Of a DNA stretch of 64,000 nt, positions 35,452-43,965 are shown in pieces. The notes beneath the pieces are model-generated. The model made no database searches. It saw only the letters and a program-made list of their open reading frames with translations, and was not told the DNA's origin. Each line of letters opens with the position of its first letter. Position 1 is the stretch's first letter. The DNA is from JAIVJZ01 sp036386515 (GTDB taxonomy: Bacteria > Acidobacteriota > Blastocatellia > Pyrinomonadales > Pyrinomonadaceae), in contig DASVVO010000010.1 of NCBI GenBank assembly GCA_036386515.1, positions 1-64,000 on the forward strand, written 5' to 3'. The position numbers and the translations under genes were made by a program.

Positions 35452-36336
35452 TTGAGCGTTCTGGTTGATAAAAACACGCGCCTCGTCGTGCAAGGCATCA
35501 CGGGCAAAGAGGGCAGTTTCCACACGAAGCAGATGGTGGAATACGGCACACAGGTCGTCGGCGGCGTGACGCCCGGCAAGGGCGGAACGACGCACGAGGG
35601 CATCCCCGTCTTCAACACCGTCGCGGAGGCCGTCGCGGAGGCGGGCGCGAACGTCTCGATCATCTACGTGCCGCCGCCCTTCGCGGCCGACGCCATCCTC
35701 GAAGCCGCCGACGCCGGAATGCCGCTCGTCGTCTGCATCACCGAGGGCATCCCCGCCATCGACATGGTACGGGTGAAGCGTTTTCTGGAAGGCAAGGGCA
35801 CGCGCCTCATCGGGCCGAACTGCCCCGGCATCATCTCGCCGGGCAAATGCAAGATCGGCATCATGCCCGGCCACATTCACAAGGAAGGACATATCGGCGT
35901 CGTCTCGCGTTCGGGGACGCTGACGTATGAGGCCGTTGGGCAGTTGACCGCGCTCGGCCTCGGCCAATCGACCGCCATCGGCATCGGCGGCGACCCCGTC
36001 GTCGGCACCACGCATACGGACGCGCTCGCGCTCTTTCAAGCCGACCCCGACACGCAAGGCATCGTGATGATCGGCGAGATCGGCGGCACGGCCGAAGAGG
36101 AAGCCGCCGCCTACGCCAAAGCGCACGTGACGAAGCCCATCGTCGCCTTCATCGCCGGGCAGACCGCCCCGCCGGGACGCCGCATGGGACACGCCGGCGC
36201 GATCATCGCGGGCGGCAAGGGCACCGCCGCCGAGAAGATGAGCGCGCTCGAAGCCGCCGGCATCCGCGTCGTCCACTCGCCCGCCGACATCGGCACGGCC
36301 ATGCGCGACGCGCTCGGCGCGGGCGCGACGGCTTAA
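35452..36336 (+). CDS. sucD: Succinate--CoA ligase (ADP-forming) alpha subunit
   Basis: The CoA-binding and phospho-His subunit of succinyl-CoA synthetase, 294 aa. It has a CoA-binding Rossmann domain (LVVQGITGKEGSFHTKQM), VVCITEGIPAIDM, LIGPNCPGIISPG, SRSGTLTYEAV, IGEIGGTAEEEAA, and the phosphorylated His in GRRMGHAGAIIAGG. It starts at TTG (35452) with GAGGAG 9 nt upstream; no ATG is suitably placed. It is separated from sucC by 3.1 kb. Confidence 0.95.
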   Translation: MSVLVDKNTRLVVQGITGKEGSFHTKQMVEYGTQVVGGVTPGKGGTTHEGIPVFNTVAEAVAEAGANVSIIYVPPPFAADAILEAADAGMPLVVCITEGIPAIDMVRVKRFLEGKGTRLIGPNCPGIISPGKCKIGIMPGHIHKEGHIGVVSRSGTLTYEAVGQLTALGLGQSTAIGIGGDPVVGTTHTDALALFQADPDTQGIVMIGEIGGTAEEEAAAYAKAHVTKPIVAFIAGQTAPPGRRMGHAGAIIAGGKGTAAEKMSALEAAGIRVVHSPADIGTAMRDALGAGATA

Positions 36337-36350
36337 TATAGAGAAGTGAT

Positions 36351-36522
36351 ATGATCGCTGATGAAGACAGGCTCACGCGGATGGAGGAAAGCATCAACGG
36401 CCAACTTGTCAGAGAAAATGGCCGAGTTAGCATCGCAGCAAGCACACACGGATAAGCGTCTCGATGCGTTGATTGACATCGTGCGCGAGTCGCGCGGGGG
36501 CAAGCCGCCGCAAGCGAGTTGA
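36351..36522 (+). pseudogene. Frameshifted small coiled-coil gene
   Basis: Frame 1 starts at an ATG at 36351, preceded by GAGAAG, and gives MIADEDRLTRMEESI before drifting to a stop. Frame 2 (from 36361 to the TGA at 36522) gives MAELASQQAHTDKRLDALID and IVRESRGG. Joined by a single frameshift near 36395-36415, the two halves make a continuous 'LxRMEESI...LAxQQAHTDKRLDALI' helical protein. This is a common hypothetical coiled-coil type. As it stands neither frame is a convincing gene alone, although a 53-aa product from 36361 is possible. Confidence 0.5.
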
Positions 36523-36554
36523 TGGAAAACTGAGAAAGGTATCTTTTAGAGAAC

Positions 36555-36983
36555 ATGTCGGAACAAATCGGAAATCTCACTTTCGGAATCATCAAGCCCG
36601 ATGCGGTGCGCAACGGGCGTGCGGGCAGCATCATCCAGCGGATCACGGATAGCGGTTTCAAACTGCGCGGCATGAAGTTGATCCACATGACGCTCAAAGA
36701 GGCCGAAGGGTTTTACGCCGTCCATTCGGAGCGGCCGTTCTTCGGCGAGTTGACGGAGTTCATGTCGAGCGCGCCGTGCATCGTGCTGGCGTTGGAGAAG
36801 GCGGGCGCGGTCAAAGCCTGGCGCGACCTGATGGGCGCAACCGACCCGGCGAAGGCGGACGAGGGCACGCTCCGCAAAGATTTCGCCACCTCCATCGGCG
36901 AAAACGCCGTCCACGGCTCCGACTCCGAAGAGAACGCCCGCATCGAGATCGGCTACTTCTTCAGTCAACTGGAATTGATCTAA
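36555..36983 (+). CDS. ndk: Nucleoside diphosphate kinase
   Basis: A cytosolic enzyme balancing (d)NTP pools by phosphate transfer via a phospho-His. It is 142 aa, the usual length. It contains LTFGIIKPDAVRNG, RPFFGELTEFMSSAP, MGATDPAKADEGTLRKDFA and the active-site NAVHGSDSEENA. It follows sucD with a decayed small gene between them. Confidence 0.97.
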   Translation: MSEQIGNLTFGIIKPDAVRNGRAGSIIQRITDSGFKLRGMKLIHMTLKEAEGFYAVHSERPFFGELTEFMSSAPCIVLALEKAGAVKAWRDLMGATDPAKADEGTLRKDFATSIGENAVHGSDSEENARIEIGYFFSQLELI

Positions 36984-37102
36984 GGCAGAAAACAGAAAAC
37001 AGAAGACAGGAGTCAGGAGTCAGAATGTAAATCATTCTCGCGCCGAAGGAATTTGATTCTGACTCCTGTTTTCTGACTCCTGTCTTCTGATTCCCGTTTT
37101 CT
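36984..37102. repeat. Inverted-repeat element 9 (CAGAAAA/CAGGAGT words)
   Basis: The left arm 36984-37025 has CAGAAAA, CAGAAGA, CAGGAGT and CAGAATG units. The right arm 37055-37102 is the reverse complement (CTGACTCCTGTTTTCTGACT and onward). The loop is about 30 nt. It lies between ndk and the nuoI-like gene. Confidence 0.85.
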
Positions 37103-37115
37103 CCGAGAGGCTTTT

Positions 37116-37637
37116 ATGTCCATCATCAGCGATGTCATCGAAAATACGAAGGCGATCATCAAGGGGATGAGCGTGACGTTCTCTTACATCCCGAAAGAGA
37201 AGTGGACGGTGCAATACCCGGACGAGCCGGTGACGATGCAGCCGCGCTATCGCGGCCAACACCTGCTGCACGTGGACGAACTCGGGCGCGAGAAATGCGT
37301 GGCCTGTTTCCTGTGCGCGGCGGCGTGCCCGTCCGATTGCATCTACATCATCGCGGCCGACGACCCGCGCGCGCCCGAGGAACGCACCGGCGTGGACGAA
37401 CGTTTCGCCGAGGTCTACAACATCGATTACGGCCGCTGCATCTTCTGCGGCTACTGCGTCGAGGCGTGCCCGAAGGACGCCATCACGCACGGCTACAACT
37501 TCGAACTCTCCGTCTACAACCGCGCCGACCTGTTGAAGACCAAAGACGATCTGCTGATCACGAAGCAGAAACAGTCGCCCAACTACCGCGTCGCCTTCGC
37601 CGACGAAGACGTGGACTCCGAATATAAAGAGGTCTGA
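37116..37637 (+). CDS. nuoI: NuoI-like 2x[4Fe-4S] ferredoxin subunit
   Basis: A 173-aa protein with two ferredoxin motifs, CVACFLCAAACPSDCI and CIFCGYCVEACPKDAI, spaced as in NADH-quinone oxidoreductase chain I (electron relay N6a/N6b of complex I). It also has the N-terminal helix (TKAIIKGMSVTF) and an RYRGQHLLHVDELGREKCVA approach. It stands alone: no other nuo gene is in the window, so it may serve complex I from a dispersed locus or a related oxidoreductase. GAGAGG precedes the ATG. A terminator follows. Confidence 0.87.
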   Translation: MSIISDVIENTKAIIKGMSVTFSYIPKEKWTVQYPDEPVTMQPRYRGQHLLHVDELGREKCVACFLCAAACPSDCIYIIAADDPRAPEERTGVDERFAEVYNIDYGRCIFCGYCVEACPKDAITHGYNFELSVYNRADLLKTKDDLLITKQKQSPNYRVAFADEDVDSEYKEV

Positions 37638-37672
37638 CTGAGAATTTCCGATCATAGACTTGAACTTGAAAG

Positions 37673-37703
37673 CCGTCGCGTGTTATTTGCACGCGACGGT
37701 TTT
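37673..37703 (+). terminator. Terminator after nuoI-like gene
   Basis: A 10-bp stem CCGTCGCGTG (37673-37682 with 37690-37699) and a 7-nt loop, followed by TTTTC. Confidence 0.75.
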
Positions 37704-37711
37704 CGATTGGG

Positions 37712-37831
37712 GAGTTGTCAGTTGTCAGTTGTCAGTTGCATGTGGCGACCCTACGAGTGGCTAAAGATGATCTTGAACAACTGCCCACGGACAACTGCCC
37801 ACGGACAACTGACAACTGACCACGGACAATT
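37712..37831. repeat. Heptamer inverted-repeat element 10 (GTCAGTT word)
   Basis: The left arm has four near-perfect GTTGTCA units (37712-37739). The right arm 37776-37831 is ACAACTGCCCACGGACAACT-like. The 40-nt core is homologous to that of element 6. It ends 9 nt before the ABC ATPase gene. Confidence 0.88.
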
Positions 37832-37840
37832 AATCGACAC

Positions 37841-38512
<672 letters not shown>

Positions 38513-38536
<24 letters not shown>

Positions 38537-38613
38537 GGGATGAATCAGGAAACCGCTCAACGTGAGCGAGTGCTTTCTTCATTCATCCCTCATCCCTCCG
38601 CCCTCATCCCTTT
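38513..38613. repeat. Heptamer inverted-repeat element 11 (GGATGAG word)
   Basis: The left arm is four GGATGAG-type units running into GGATGAA (38513-38546). The right arm 38577-38613 is CATCCCT units. The 50-nt core including flanking GATGAAT is the reverse complement of element 14's core with two mismatches. It encodes the ABC ATPase C-terminus. Confidence 0.92.
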
Positions 38614-38632
38614 CAAACCGGAGGTTTGAATC

Positions 38633-39532
38633 ATGGCCGATGCTTCTCAGGTGATGACGATCGAGTCTCTGCGCTCGGTGCCGCTGTTCGCGTCGCTGGA
38701 CGACCGGGCGGCGCAGACGTTGCGCGAACTGATGTCGGTGCGCGATGTGCCGGCCGGGACGCTGCTGTTCAAACTGGGCGACCCCGGCGACGCCATGTAC
38801 TTGATCGAAGGCGGGCAGGTGCGCATCTACCTCCACGACGGCGAAGGCGAAAATCTGACGCTCGCCGAACTCGGCGCGGGCGATTTCTTCGGCGAGATGG
38901 CGATCATCGACGGCAAGCCGCGTTCGGCCAACGCCGCCGTCGTCGAGCGCGCCTGCCTCGCCGTCCTGGCGCGCGAGGACTTCCTGCGGTTCGTGCGCGA
39001 CAACCCGGACGTAGCGTTGGAGATGGTCAGCGCGATCTCCGAACGCCTGCGGCGCACCGACGAACTGTTGAGCCAGCGCGTCTCGCGCAACGTCAACGAG
39101 GAAGACGCGGCGCGCCTGACGTGGGCTGATCACGTGGCCGACTCGCTCGCCGCGTTCGGCGGCAGTTGGAGGTTCATCACCTACTCGTCAATCTTTCTGA
39201 TCGGCTGGATTCTGCTGAACACGTGGATCAATTCGGGATTCGATCCCTTCCCCTACGAGTTGCTCGGCCTCCTGCTCGGCATCGTCGCGGGCGTGCAGGC
39301 TCCGATCATAATGATGTCGCAGAAGCGTCAGGCCGAAAAGGAACGCCTGCGCGCCGACCTCGATTTTCAGATCAACCTGAAGAACGAACTCGCCATCTCG
39401 GAGGTCTTGCGCCGCCTCGACGTGCTCGAAACCGAACGCCTGCCGCACCTCTTCGCCGAGCAACAAACGGTGATGTTGAACCTGACGCGGCGCGCGCCCG
39501 CGAACGACGACGGGCAGCTTCCGGCGGCGTGA
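38633..39532 (+). CDS. Cyclic-nucleotide-binding domain plus DUF1003 membrane protein
   Basis: A 299-aa protein. Residues about 10-130 form a cNMP-binding (Crp-like) domain with DVPAGTLLFKLGDPGDAMYL and the phosphate-binding cassette LGAGDFFGEMAIIDGKPRSA. Residues about 165-290 form DUF1003: two membrane helices (IFLIGWILLNTWI; ELLGLLLGIVAGVQAPIIMM), then SQKRQAEKERLRADLDFQIN, then the 'LKNELAISEVLRRLDVLE' tail. A membrane sensor or effector gated by a cyclic nucleotide is plausible; the ligand is unknown. GGAGG lies upstream of the ATG. Confidence 0.88.
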   Translation: MADASQVMTIESLRSVPLFASLDDRAAQTLRELMSVRDVPAGTLLFKLGDPGDAMYLIEGGQVRIYLHDGEGENLTLAELGAGDFFGEMAIIDGKPRSANAAVVERACLAVLAREDFLRFVRDNPDVALEMVSAISERLRRTDELLSQRVSRNVNEEDAARLTWADHVADSLAAFGGSWRFITYSSIFLIGWILLNTWINSGFDPFPYELLGLLLGIVAGVQAPIIMMSQKRQAEKERLRADLDFQINLKNELAISEVLRRLDVLETERLPHLFAEQQTVMLNLTRRAPANDDGQLPAA

Positions 39533-39699
39533 ACGGCGGCCTTTGCGGGCGACGCGAAAGCGGCGGGGCGGATTTTGGAGTTTGACGCGAAGCGTCGTAT
39601 CTTGGTCGGGCAATAGTCGTCTCTCAAATTTCAGTCGGCGAATTTTAAGTTTCCGGGGCGGGCGCGCAAGTTCCATCCCGCGTCTGAATTTATACACGC

Positions 39700-40392
39700 A
39701 TGATCAAAGCCATTCTGTTCGACTTCAACGGCATCGTGATCGACGACGAGCCGCTGCAACTCAAGGCCGCGCAGGCCGCGCTCGCAGCCGAGGGCATCAC
39801 GCTCACCGAGCAGGATTATTACGATTCGCTCGGCATGGACGACGTGACGTTTTTCCGCGCCGCCATCGCCCGCGCCGGGCGCGAGTTGACTGACGAAGAC
39901 TTCAACCGCCTGCTCGCGGAATGGATGAAGCTGCACCGGGAGTTGATCGCGGACGAGTTGCCGCTCTTTCCCGGCGTCGTGACGTTCATCAAATCGCTCG
40001 CGCGTCGTTATCCGCTCGCCGTCGTCAGCATGGCGCGGCGCGCGAGCATCGAGTACGTGCTCGAACGCGCGGGGCTGGCACAGACTTTCGCCGTGGTGGT
40101 GAGCGCGGAGGACGTGAGCGCGTGCAAGCCCGACCCGGCCTGCGTCAATCGCGCGCTCGAAAAGTTGAACGAGGCGCAAAGGAACGCGGGGCAGCCCGCG
40201 CTCGCGCCCGCCGAATGTCTCGTCATCGAAGACGCGCCGCCGGGCATCGTGGCCGCCCGCGCCGCCGGGATGCGTACCCTTGGCGTCACAAACACCGTCG
40301 GCGAGGCCGCCCTGCGCGCCGCCGGGGCGGATGTCGTCACCCACAGCCTCGCCGACTGGACGGACGACGCCGTGCGACACGTCTTTAACTAG
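39700..40392 (+). CDS. HAD-superfamily hydrolase, DFNG variant
   Basis: A 230-aa HAD protein with the beta-phosphoglucomutase-like cap. The nucleophile loop is LFDFNGIVIDDEP: the usual second Asp (DxD) is Asn, so the general acid/base is missing. The remaining motifs are present: motif II Ser in VVSMARR, the Lys in ACKPDP, and the metal Asp in VIEDAPPGI. Whether it is an active phosphatase, a phosphate-transferring mutase variant or a binder is open. There is no clear Shine-Dalgarno. Confidence 0.85.
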   Translation: MIKAILFDFNGIVIDDEPLQLKAAQAALAAEGITLTEQDYYDSLGMDDVTFFRAAIARAGRELTDEDFNRLLAEWMKLHRELIADELPLFPGVVTFIKSLARRYPLAVVSMARRASIEYVLERAGLAQTFAVVVSAEDVSACKPDPACVNRALEKLNEAQRNAGQPALAPAECLVIEDAPPGIVAARAAGMRTLGVTNTVGEAALRAAGADVVTHSLADWTDDAVRHVFN

Positions 40393-40505
40393 GGATGAGG
40401 GATGATAACTAGGGATGAGGGCGGAGGGATGAGGGATGAATAAGAAAATACCTCAATCTCTTGAATGCTTTCATTCATCCCTCATCCCTCCGCCCTCATC
40501 CCTTA
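40391..40505. repeat. Heptamer inverted-repeat element 12 (GGATGAG/GGCGGAG words)
   Basis: The left arm 40391-40445 has two blocks of GGATGAG/GATGATA units. The right arm 40468-40505 is CATCCCTCATCCCTCCGCCC-like. The core is related to those of elements 11 and 14 but more diverged. It ends 4 nt before the next ATG. Confidence 0.88.
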
Positions 40506-40509
40506 GATT

Positions 40510-41361
40510 ATGACTCCTCAGAGTAAATTGTTGATGTTGGAGGCGCGGCGGCGTTTCGCGCGGCTGGTGGCGCAGCCGGAGGCGTCGGTCGAGTTGGGGC
40601 ATGCGGCTTTGCTGGTGGCGGCGGAGGAGCGGCCGGGGCTGGATGTGGAGCATTATCGTGCGCGGCTCTACGAGCTGGGGGTGGAGGCGCGCGCCGCGAT
40701 AGCGCGGGCGGGGGATGTGAACCCGGTCGGCGCGCTCAATAAATTTCTCTTTGAAGAGTTGGGCTTCGCGGGCAATCAGAGCGACTACTACGACCCGCGC
40801 AACAGCCTGCTGTCCGACGTGCTCGACCGGCGGACGGGGATTCCCATCACGCTCTCGCTGGTTTACATGGAAGTGGGGCGGCGCGCCGGTCTGCGCGTCG
40901 AGGGCATCGGGCTGCCCGGCCACTTCATCGTGCGCGCGGCGGGCGCGGACGGCGAGGCGGTTCTGGTCGATCCGTTCAACGCCAAGATGATCGACGCGGA
41001 CGACTGCCAGGAGCGGCTCGACACGATCTACGGCGGCCAGGCTCCGCTCACCGACGCGCACCTACAGCCCGTCGGGACGCGCGAAATTCTCGCGCGCCTC
41101 TTGCGCAACCTGAAAGGCATTTACGCGCAGGCCGGACTCTACCGCCGCGCCCTCTCCGTCATCGAGCGCATCCTGCTCGTCGCGCCCGGCGCGCTGGAGG
41201 AACGGCGCGACCGCGGCGCGCTGCTCGCGCAACTCGGCCGCTACTCCGAAGCCGTCGTTGACGTGCAAGCCTATCTCAAAGGCGCGCCCGACCCGCCCGA
41301 CGCCGAACGCGTCGCCGAGCAGTTGAAGCAGATACAATTACAACTGGCGAGGCTCAATTAG
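40510..41361 (+). CDS. SirB1-family transglutaminase-like/TPR protein
   Basis: A 283-aa cytosolic protein. The transglutaminase-like SirB1 N-terminal domain spans about 50-185 (FLFEELGFAGNQSDYYDPRN, then SLLSDVLDRRTGIPITLSLV and EVGRRAGLRVEGIGLPGHF), with the catalytic-type His in GHFIVR and a following DPFN Asp. The C-terminal TPR-like helices resemble the common SirB1-TPR fusion (e.g. YchA). Its reaction is not known with certainty. The ATG follows element 12 by 4 nt with no Shine-Dalgarno. Confidence 0.85.
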   Translation: MTPQSKLLMLEARRRFARLVAQPEASVELGHAALLVAAEERPGLDVEHYRARLYELGVEARAAIARAGDVNPVGALNKFLFEELGFAGNQSDYYDPRNSLLSDVLDRRTGIPITLSLVYMEVGRRAGLRVEGIGLPGHFIVRAAGADGEAVLVDPFNAKMIDADDCQERLDTIYGGQAPLTDAHLQPVGTREILARLLRNLKGIYAQAGLYRRALSVIERILLVAPGALEERRDRGALLAQLGRYSEAVVDVQAYLKGAPDPPDAERVAEQLKQIQLQLARLN

Positions 41362-41449
41362 GTTTCAGGTTTCGAGTTTCAGGTTTCAAGTTGAAGACCG
41401 GACAACTTCAGTCTTGAAACTTGAAACCTGAAACTCGAAACCTGAAACT
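41361..41449. repeat. Heptamer inverted-repeat element 13 (CAGGTTT/CGAGTTT word)
   Basis: The left arm 41361-41394 is GGTTTCAGGTTTCGAGTTTC-like. The right arm 41405-41449 is CTTGAAACCTGAAACTCGAA-like. The loop is about 12 nt. The preceding stop codon (TAG) is at its boundary. It ends 8 nt before the permease start. Confidence 0.87.
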
Positions 41450-41457
41450 ATTCCCTT

Positions 41458-43020
41458 ATGAAGTTTTTCGATATTCTCCGGCTCGCGTTGCGCAATCTGC
41501 GCGAGGCGCGCCTGCGCGCGGGATTGACGACGCTCGGCGTCACGGTCGGTGTCTCGATGGTCGTGACGATGATGTCGTTCGGGTTGGGTTTGCAGCGCAA
41601 CGCCGTGCAGCGTTTCCGCGACCTCGATCTGTTCAACGAGATCACGGTGAGCGGGCGCAGCCTCGTCGGCCTCGTCTCCTCGGCGATGGGCGACCCCGGC
41701 GGCGGGCGCGAAGGGCGCGGGCGACGGGAGCGGGCGGACACGCACGACCCGGCGCGCCAGAGGCCGGAACGCAGGCTGACCGAGGACGCGCTGGCCGAGA
41801 TCGCCGGGGTGCCGGGCGTCGCGTCCGTCGAGCCGCACATAGACCTGACGACCTACGTGCGCGCCAACCAACGCGCCCTGCTCAGGCAGGTCGGCGGCGC
41901 GCTCGTGCCCAACGGGGCGACGCGCTTCAAGACCTATCTCGCGGGGCGCATGATCAGTTCGCCGGAAGCGGATGAGGCGGTGGTGGACGAGTCGTTTTTG
42001 CGTAGCTTCGGTTTCGAGCAGGCCGGGGATGCCGTGGGACAAACGGTGGAACTGCTCGCGCCGGGCGGCGCGGGCGCGGAGAGGCCGGGCGACGGGGCAG
42101 CGGCGGGCGGGAAAAAGGGCGCGACGGGCGCGACGGAAGAAGCGGGCGCGAAGCCTGGAGGGGAACGCGAGGAGGACGATGCGGGCTTGAGTTTCTTCGG
42201 GTTGCCGCTGGAAGAAGCGTCGCCGGAGGATAACCCGGAGGGCGCGATCGCGGCGCGGACGTTTCGCATCGTCGGGGTGTTGAAGACGGAGGTGGAGGGC
42301 GGCGCGCAGGGCAGCCGACAGTTTCGCGGCATGATGCCGGTGTCGAGCATCTACATCCCGCTGCCCGCCGCGCGCGCGTGGTCTGACAGGTATCGCAACT
42401 CGATCAGCGAGGTGGCCTTGAGTTTGGCGCGCGCGAGCGGCGTGCTCAAAGACGGCGAGGCGGAAGGTTACGCGTTGGCCGTCGTGCGCGTCACAGACCC
42501 GGACGTGTTGCCGGGCGTGCAGAAGCGTCTGACCGAACTCGGCTTCGACAGTTTCTCCATCGTGGATCAGTTGAAAGAGTTGCGCACGCTCTTTCTCATC
42601 CTCAACTCCGCGCTCGGTCTGCTCGGCGGCATCTCCCTGCTCGTCGCCTCGTTCGGCATCGCCAACACGATGATCATGTCCATCCTCGAACGCACGCGCG
42701 AGATCGGCATCATGAAGGCCATCGGCGCGGAGGACAGGGAGATCAAACTGATCTTCTTCGTCGAGGCGGGCTTGATCGGCCTGATGGGCGGGGTGGCGGG
42801 CGCGCTCGCCGCGTGGGCGATCGACGCCGTGGCGAACCGCCTCGCCTACCGATTCATCCTCCAACCGCGCGGCGTCTCCTACGTGGACTTCTTCGCGCTG
42901 CCGCCTTACCTCTGGCTCGGCGCGATCCTCTTTGCCGTCGCCGTCGCCATCCTCGCCGCCCTCTACCCCGCCGCCCGCGCCGCGCGGATCGATCCGGTCA
43001 AAGCTCTCCGGCACGACTGA
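41458..43020 (+). CDS. MacB/FtsX-type ABC transporter permease
   Basis: A 520-aa inner-membrane permease. It has an N-terminal helix (LTTLGVTVGVSMVVTMMSFG), a long periplasmic MacB-PCD domain with an Arg/Gly-rich and acidic insertion (residues about 75-100 and 200-260), and the FtsX C-terminal domain with three helices (LILNSALGLLGGISLLVASF, then GIANTMIMSILERTREIGIM, then LYPAARAARIDPVKALRHD). It probably works with the ATPase at 37841 to export or pull a lipoprotein or other substrate. No MacA-like gene is visible. No Shine-Dalgarno: element 13 is directly upstream. Confidence 0.9.
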   Translation: MKFFDILRLALRNLREARLRAGLTTLGVTVGVSMVVTMMSFGLGLQRNAVQRFRDLDLFNEITVSGRSLVGLVSSAMGDPGGGREGRGRRERADTHDPARQRPERRLTEDALAEIAGVPGVASVEPHIDLTTYVRANQRALLRQVGGALVPNGATRFKTYLAGRMISSPEADEAVVDESFLRSFGFEQAGDAVGQTVELLAPGGAGAERPGDGAAAGGKKGATGATEEAGAKPGGEREEDDAGLSFFGLPLEEASPEDNPEGAIAARTFRIVGVLKTEVEGGAQGSRQFRGMMPVSSIYIPLPAARAWSDRYRNSISEVALSLARASGVLKDGEAEGYALAVVRVTDPDVLPGVQKRLTELGFDSFSIVDQLKELRTLFLILNSALGLLGGISLLVASFGIANTMIMSILERTREIGIMKAIGAEDREIKLIFFVEAGLIGLMGGVAGALAAWAIDAVANRLAYRFILQPRGVSYVDFFALPPYLWLGAILFAVAVAILAALYPAARAARIDPVKALRHD

Positions 43021-43150
43021 GGAAGGGATGAGGGCGGAGGGATGAGGGCGGAGGGATGAGGGATGAATTAAGAAAGCACTCGCTCACGTTGAGTGGTTTC
43101 CTGATTCATCCCTCATCCCTCATCCCTCATCCCTCCGCCCTCATCCCTTC
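43021..43150. repeat. Heptamer inverted-repeat element 14 (GGATGAG/GGCGGAG words)
   Basis: The left arm 43021-43068 alternates GGATGAG and GGCGGAG. The right arm 43104-43150 is CATCCCT repeats. The core is an inverted near-identical copy of element 11's. It lies between the convergent stops of the permease and the DUF5654 gene. Confidence 0.93.
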
Positions 43151-43154
43151 TGCT

Positions 43155-43409
43155 TCACCCTTCCGCTTCGCGCTGGATGGCGGCGTCGCCGCCGACGCGG
43201 GCGGCGCGGGAGAGGAGAATGAGCACGACGATGGCGATGATGGTGGCGAGAATGGCGTAGGTGTAGAGGGCGGCGAGGCTTTCGCCCGTGCCGAGCAGTT
43301 GCTTGATGGTCTCTTTGATGGCCTCGTTCCAGGCGAGGGCGGCGACGAGGCCGAGCGAGGCCGAGGCGAGCGTGATCATGGTCTGGAAGAACATGCGAGC
43401 GTTGTTCAT
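43155..43409 (-). CDS. DUF5654-like small membrane protein
   Basis: An 84-aa protein with two helices: FFQTMITLASASLGLVAALA and TYAILATIIAIVVLILLSRA, joined by the WNEAIKETIKQLLG amphipathic stretch typical of DUF5654 proteins. GGAGGA precedes the ATG. Role unknown. Confidence 0.8.
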   Translation of the reverse strand: MNNARMFFQTMITLASASLGLVAALAWNEAIKETIKQLLGTGESLAALYTYAILATIIAIVVLILLSRAARVGGDAAIQREAEG

Positions 43410-43502
43410 GGAGTCCTCCGTCGTGACAGGTATGATGCGTGGTCGAACGCCTCAGTTCTTATGACAGCGGATGTTTGCCCGTCAACGTTTTTTATCGCAC
43501 GC

Positions 43503-43913
43503 TCAGGTGATCGCGCCGCGACACCAACTGCACATGCGGTATTCCTCTTTGATGAAGAGGCCGATGAAGCAGAACGGTAAGCAGACGATGAGGAGCGTGA
43601 AGAAGACGATCCACCCGGCCGTGCCGATGCGTTTGGCGACGACGGGCAGCGCGGTTGACTGGCAATGAGGGCAGCGGAAATGGAGGGGGGCGTGCGGTTG
43701 CGGCTGCGCGAGCGGCTGGATGGGCGCGGGCGGCGGCGCGTCGCTCGCCCAGAGGGGCATCCCGTTGAAGTCGGTTTGCGGAGCGGGCGGCGCGTAGTCA
43801 ACCGGGCGCGACCCGGTTTGAACGTGGGTAGACAGGCCGGCTCCGCAGTAGCGGCAGATGCGCGCGATGTCGGCGTTGGGTTGGCCGCAGTTGTGGCAGA
43901 AGATGGTGGACAT
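43503..43913 (-). CDS. Double zinc-ribbon protein with membrane helix (LITAF-like)
   Basis: A 136-aa protein. The N-terminal zinc ribbon is FCHNCGQPN...RICRYCGA. A Pro-rich linker follows. A second split ribbon (RCPHCQS...MCSWCRG) encloses the hydrophobic segment AGWIVFFTLLIVCLPFCFIG, the layout of LITAF-type zinc ribbons that monotopically insert in membranes. It is probably a membrane-associated adaptor; no partner is evident. Confidence 0.78.
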   Translation of the reverse strand: MSTIFCHNCGQPNADIARICRYCGAGLSTHVQTGSRPVDYAPPAPQTDFNGMPLWASDAPPPAPIQPLAQPQPHAPLHFRCPHCQSTALPVVAKRIGTAGWIVFFTLLIVCLPFCFIGLFIKEEYRMCSWCRGAIT

Positions 43914-43965
43914 AGAATTGCGAGGCGACGGTTTAAAGTGGCGACGAATGTTTCCGTCGCCGCGC

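Noticed and set aside
41386..43014. 542-aa minus-strand frame opposite the permease
   Set aside because: Asp/His/Arg-rich antisense product with no motif; the plus strand encodes a clear FtsX/MacB permease.
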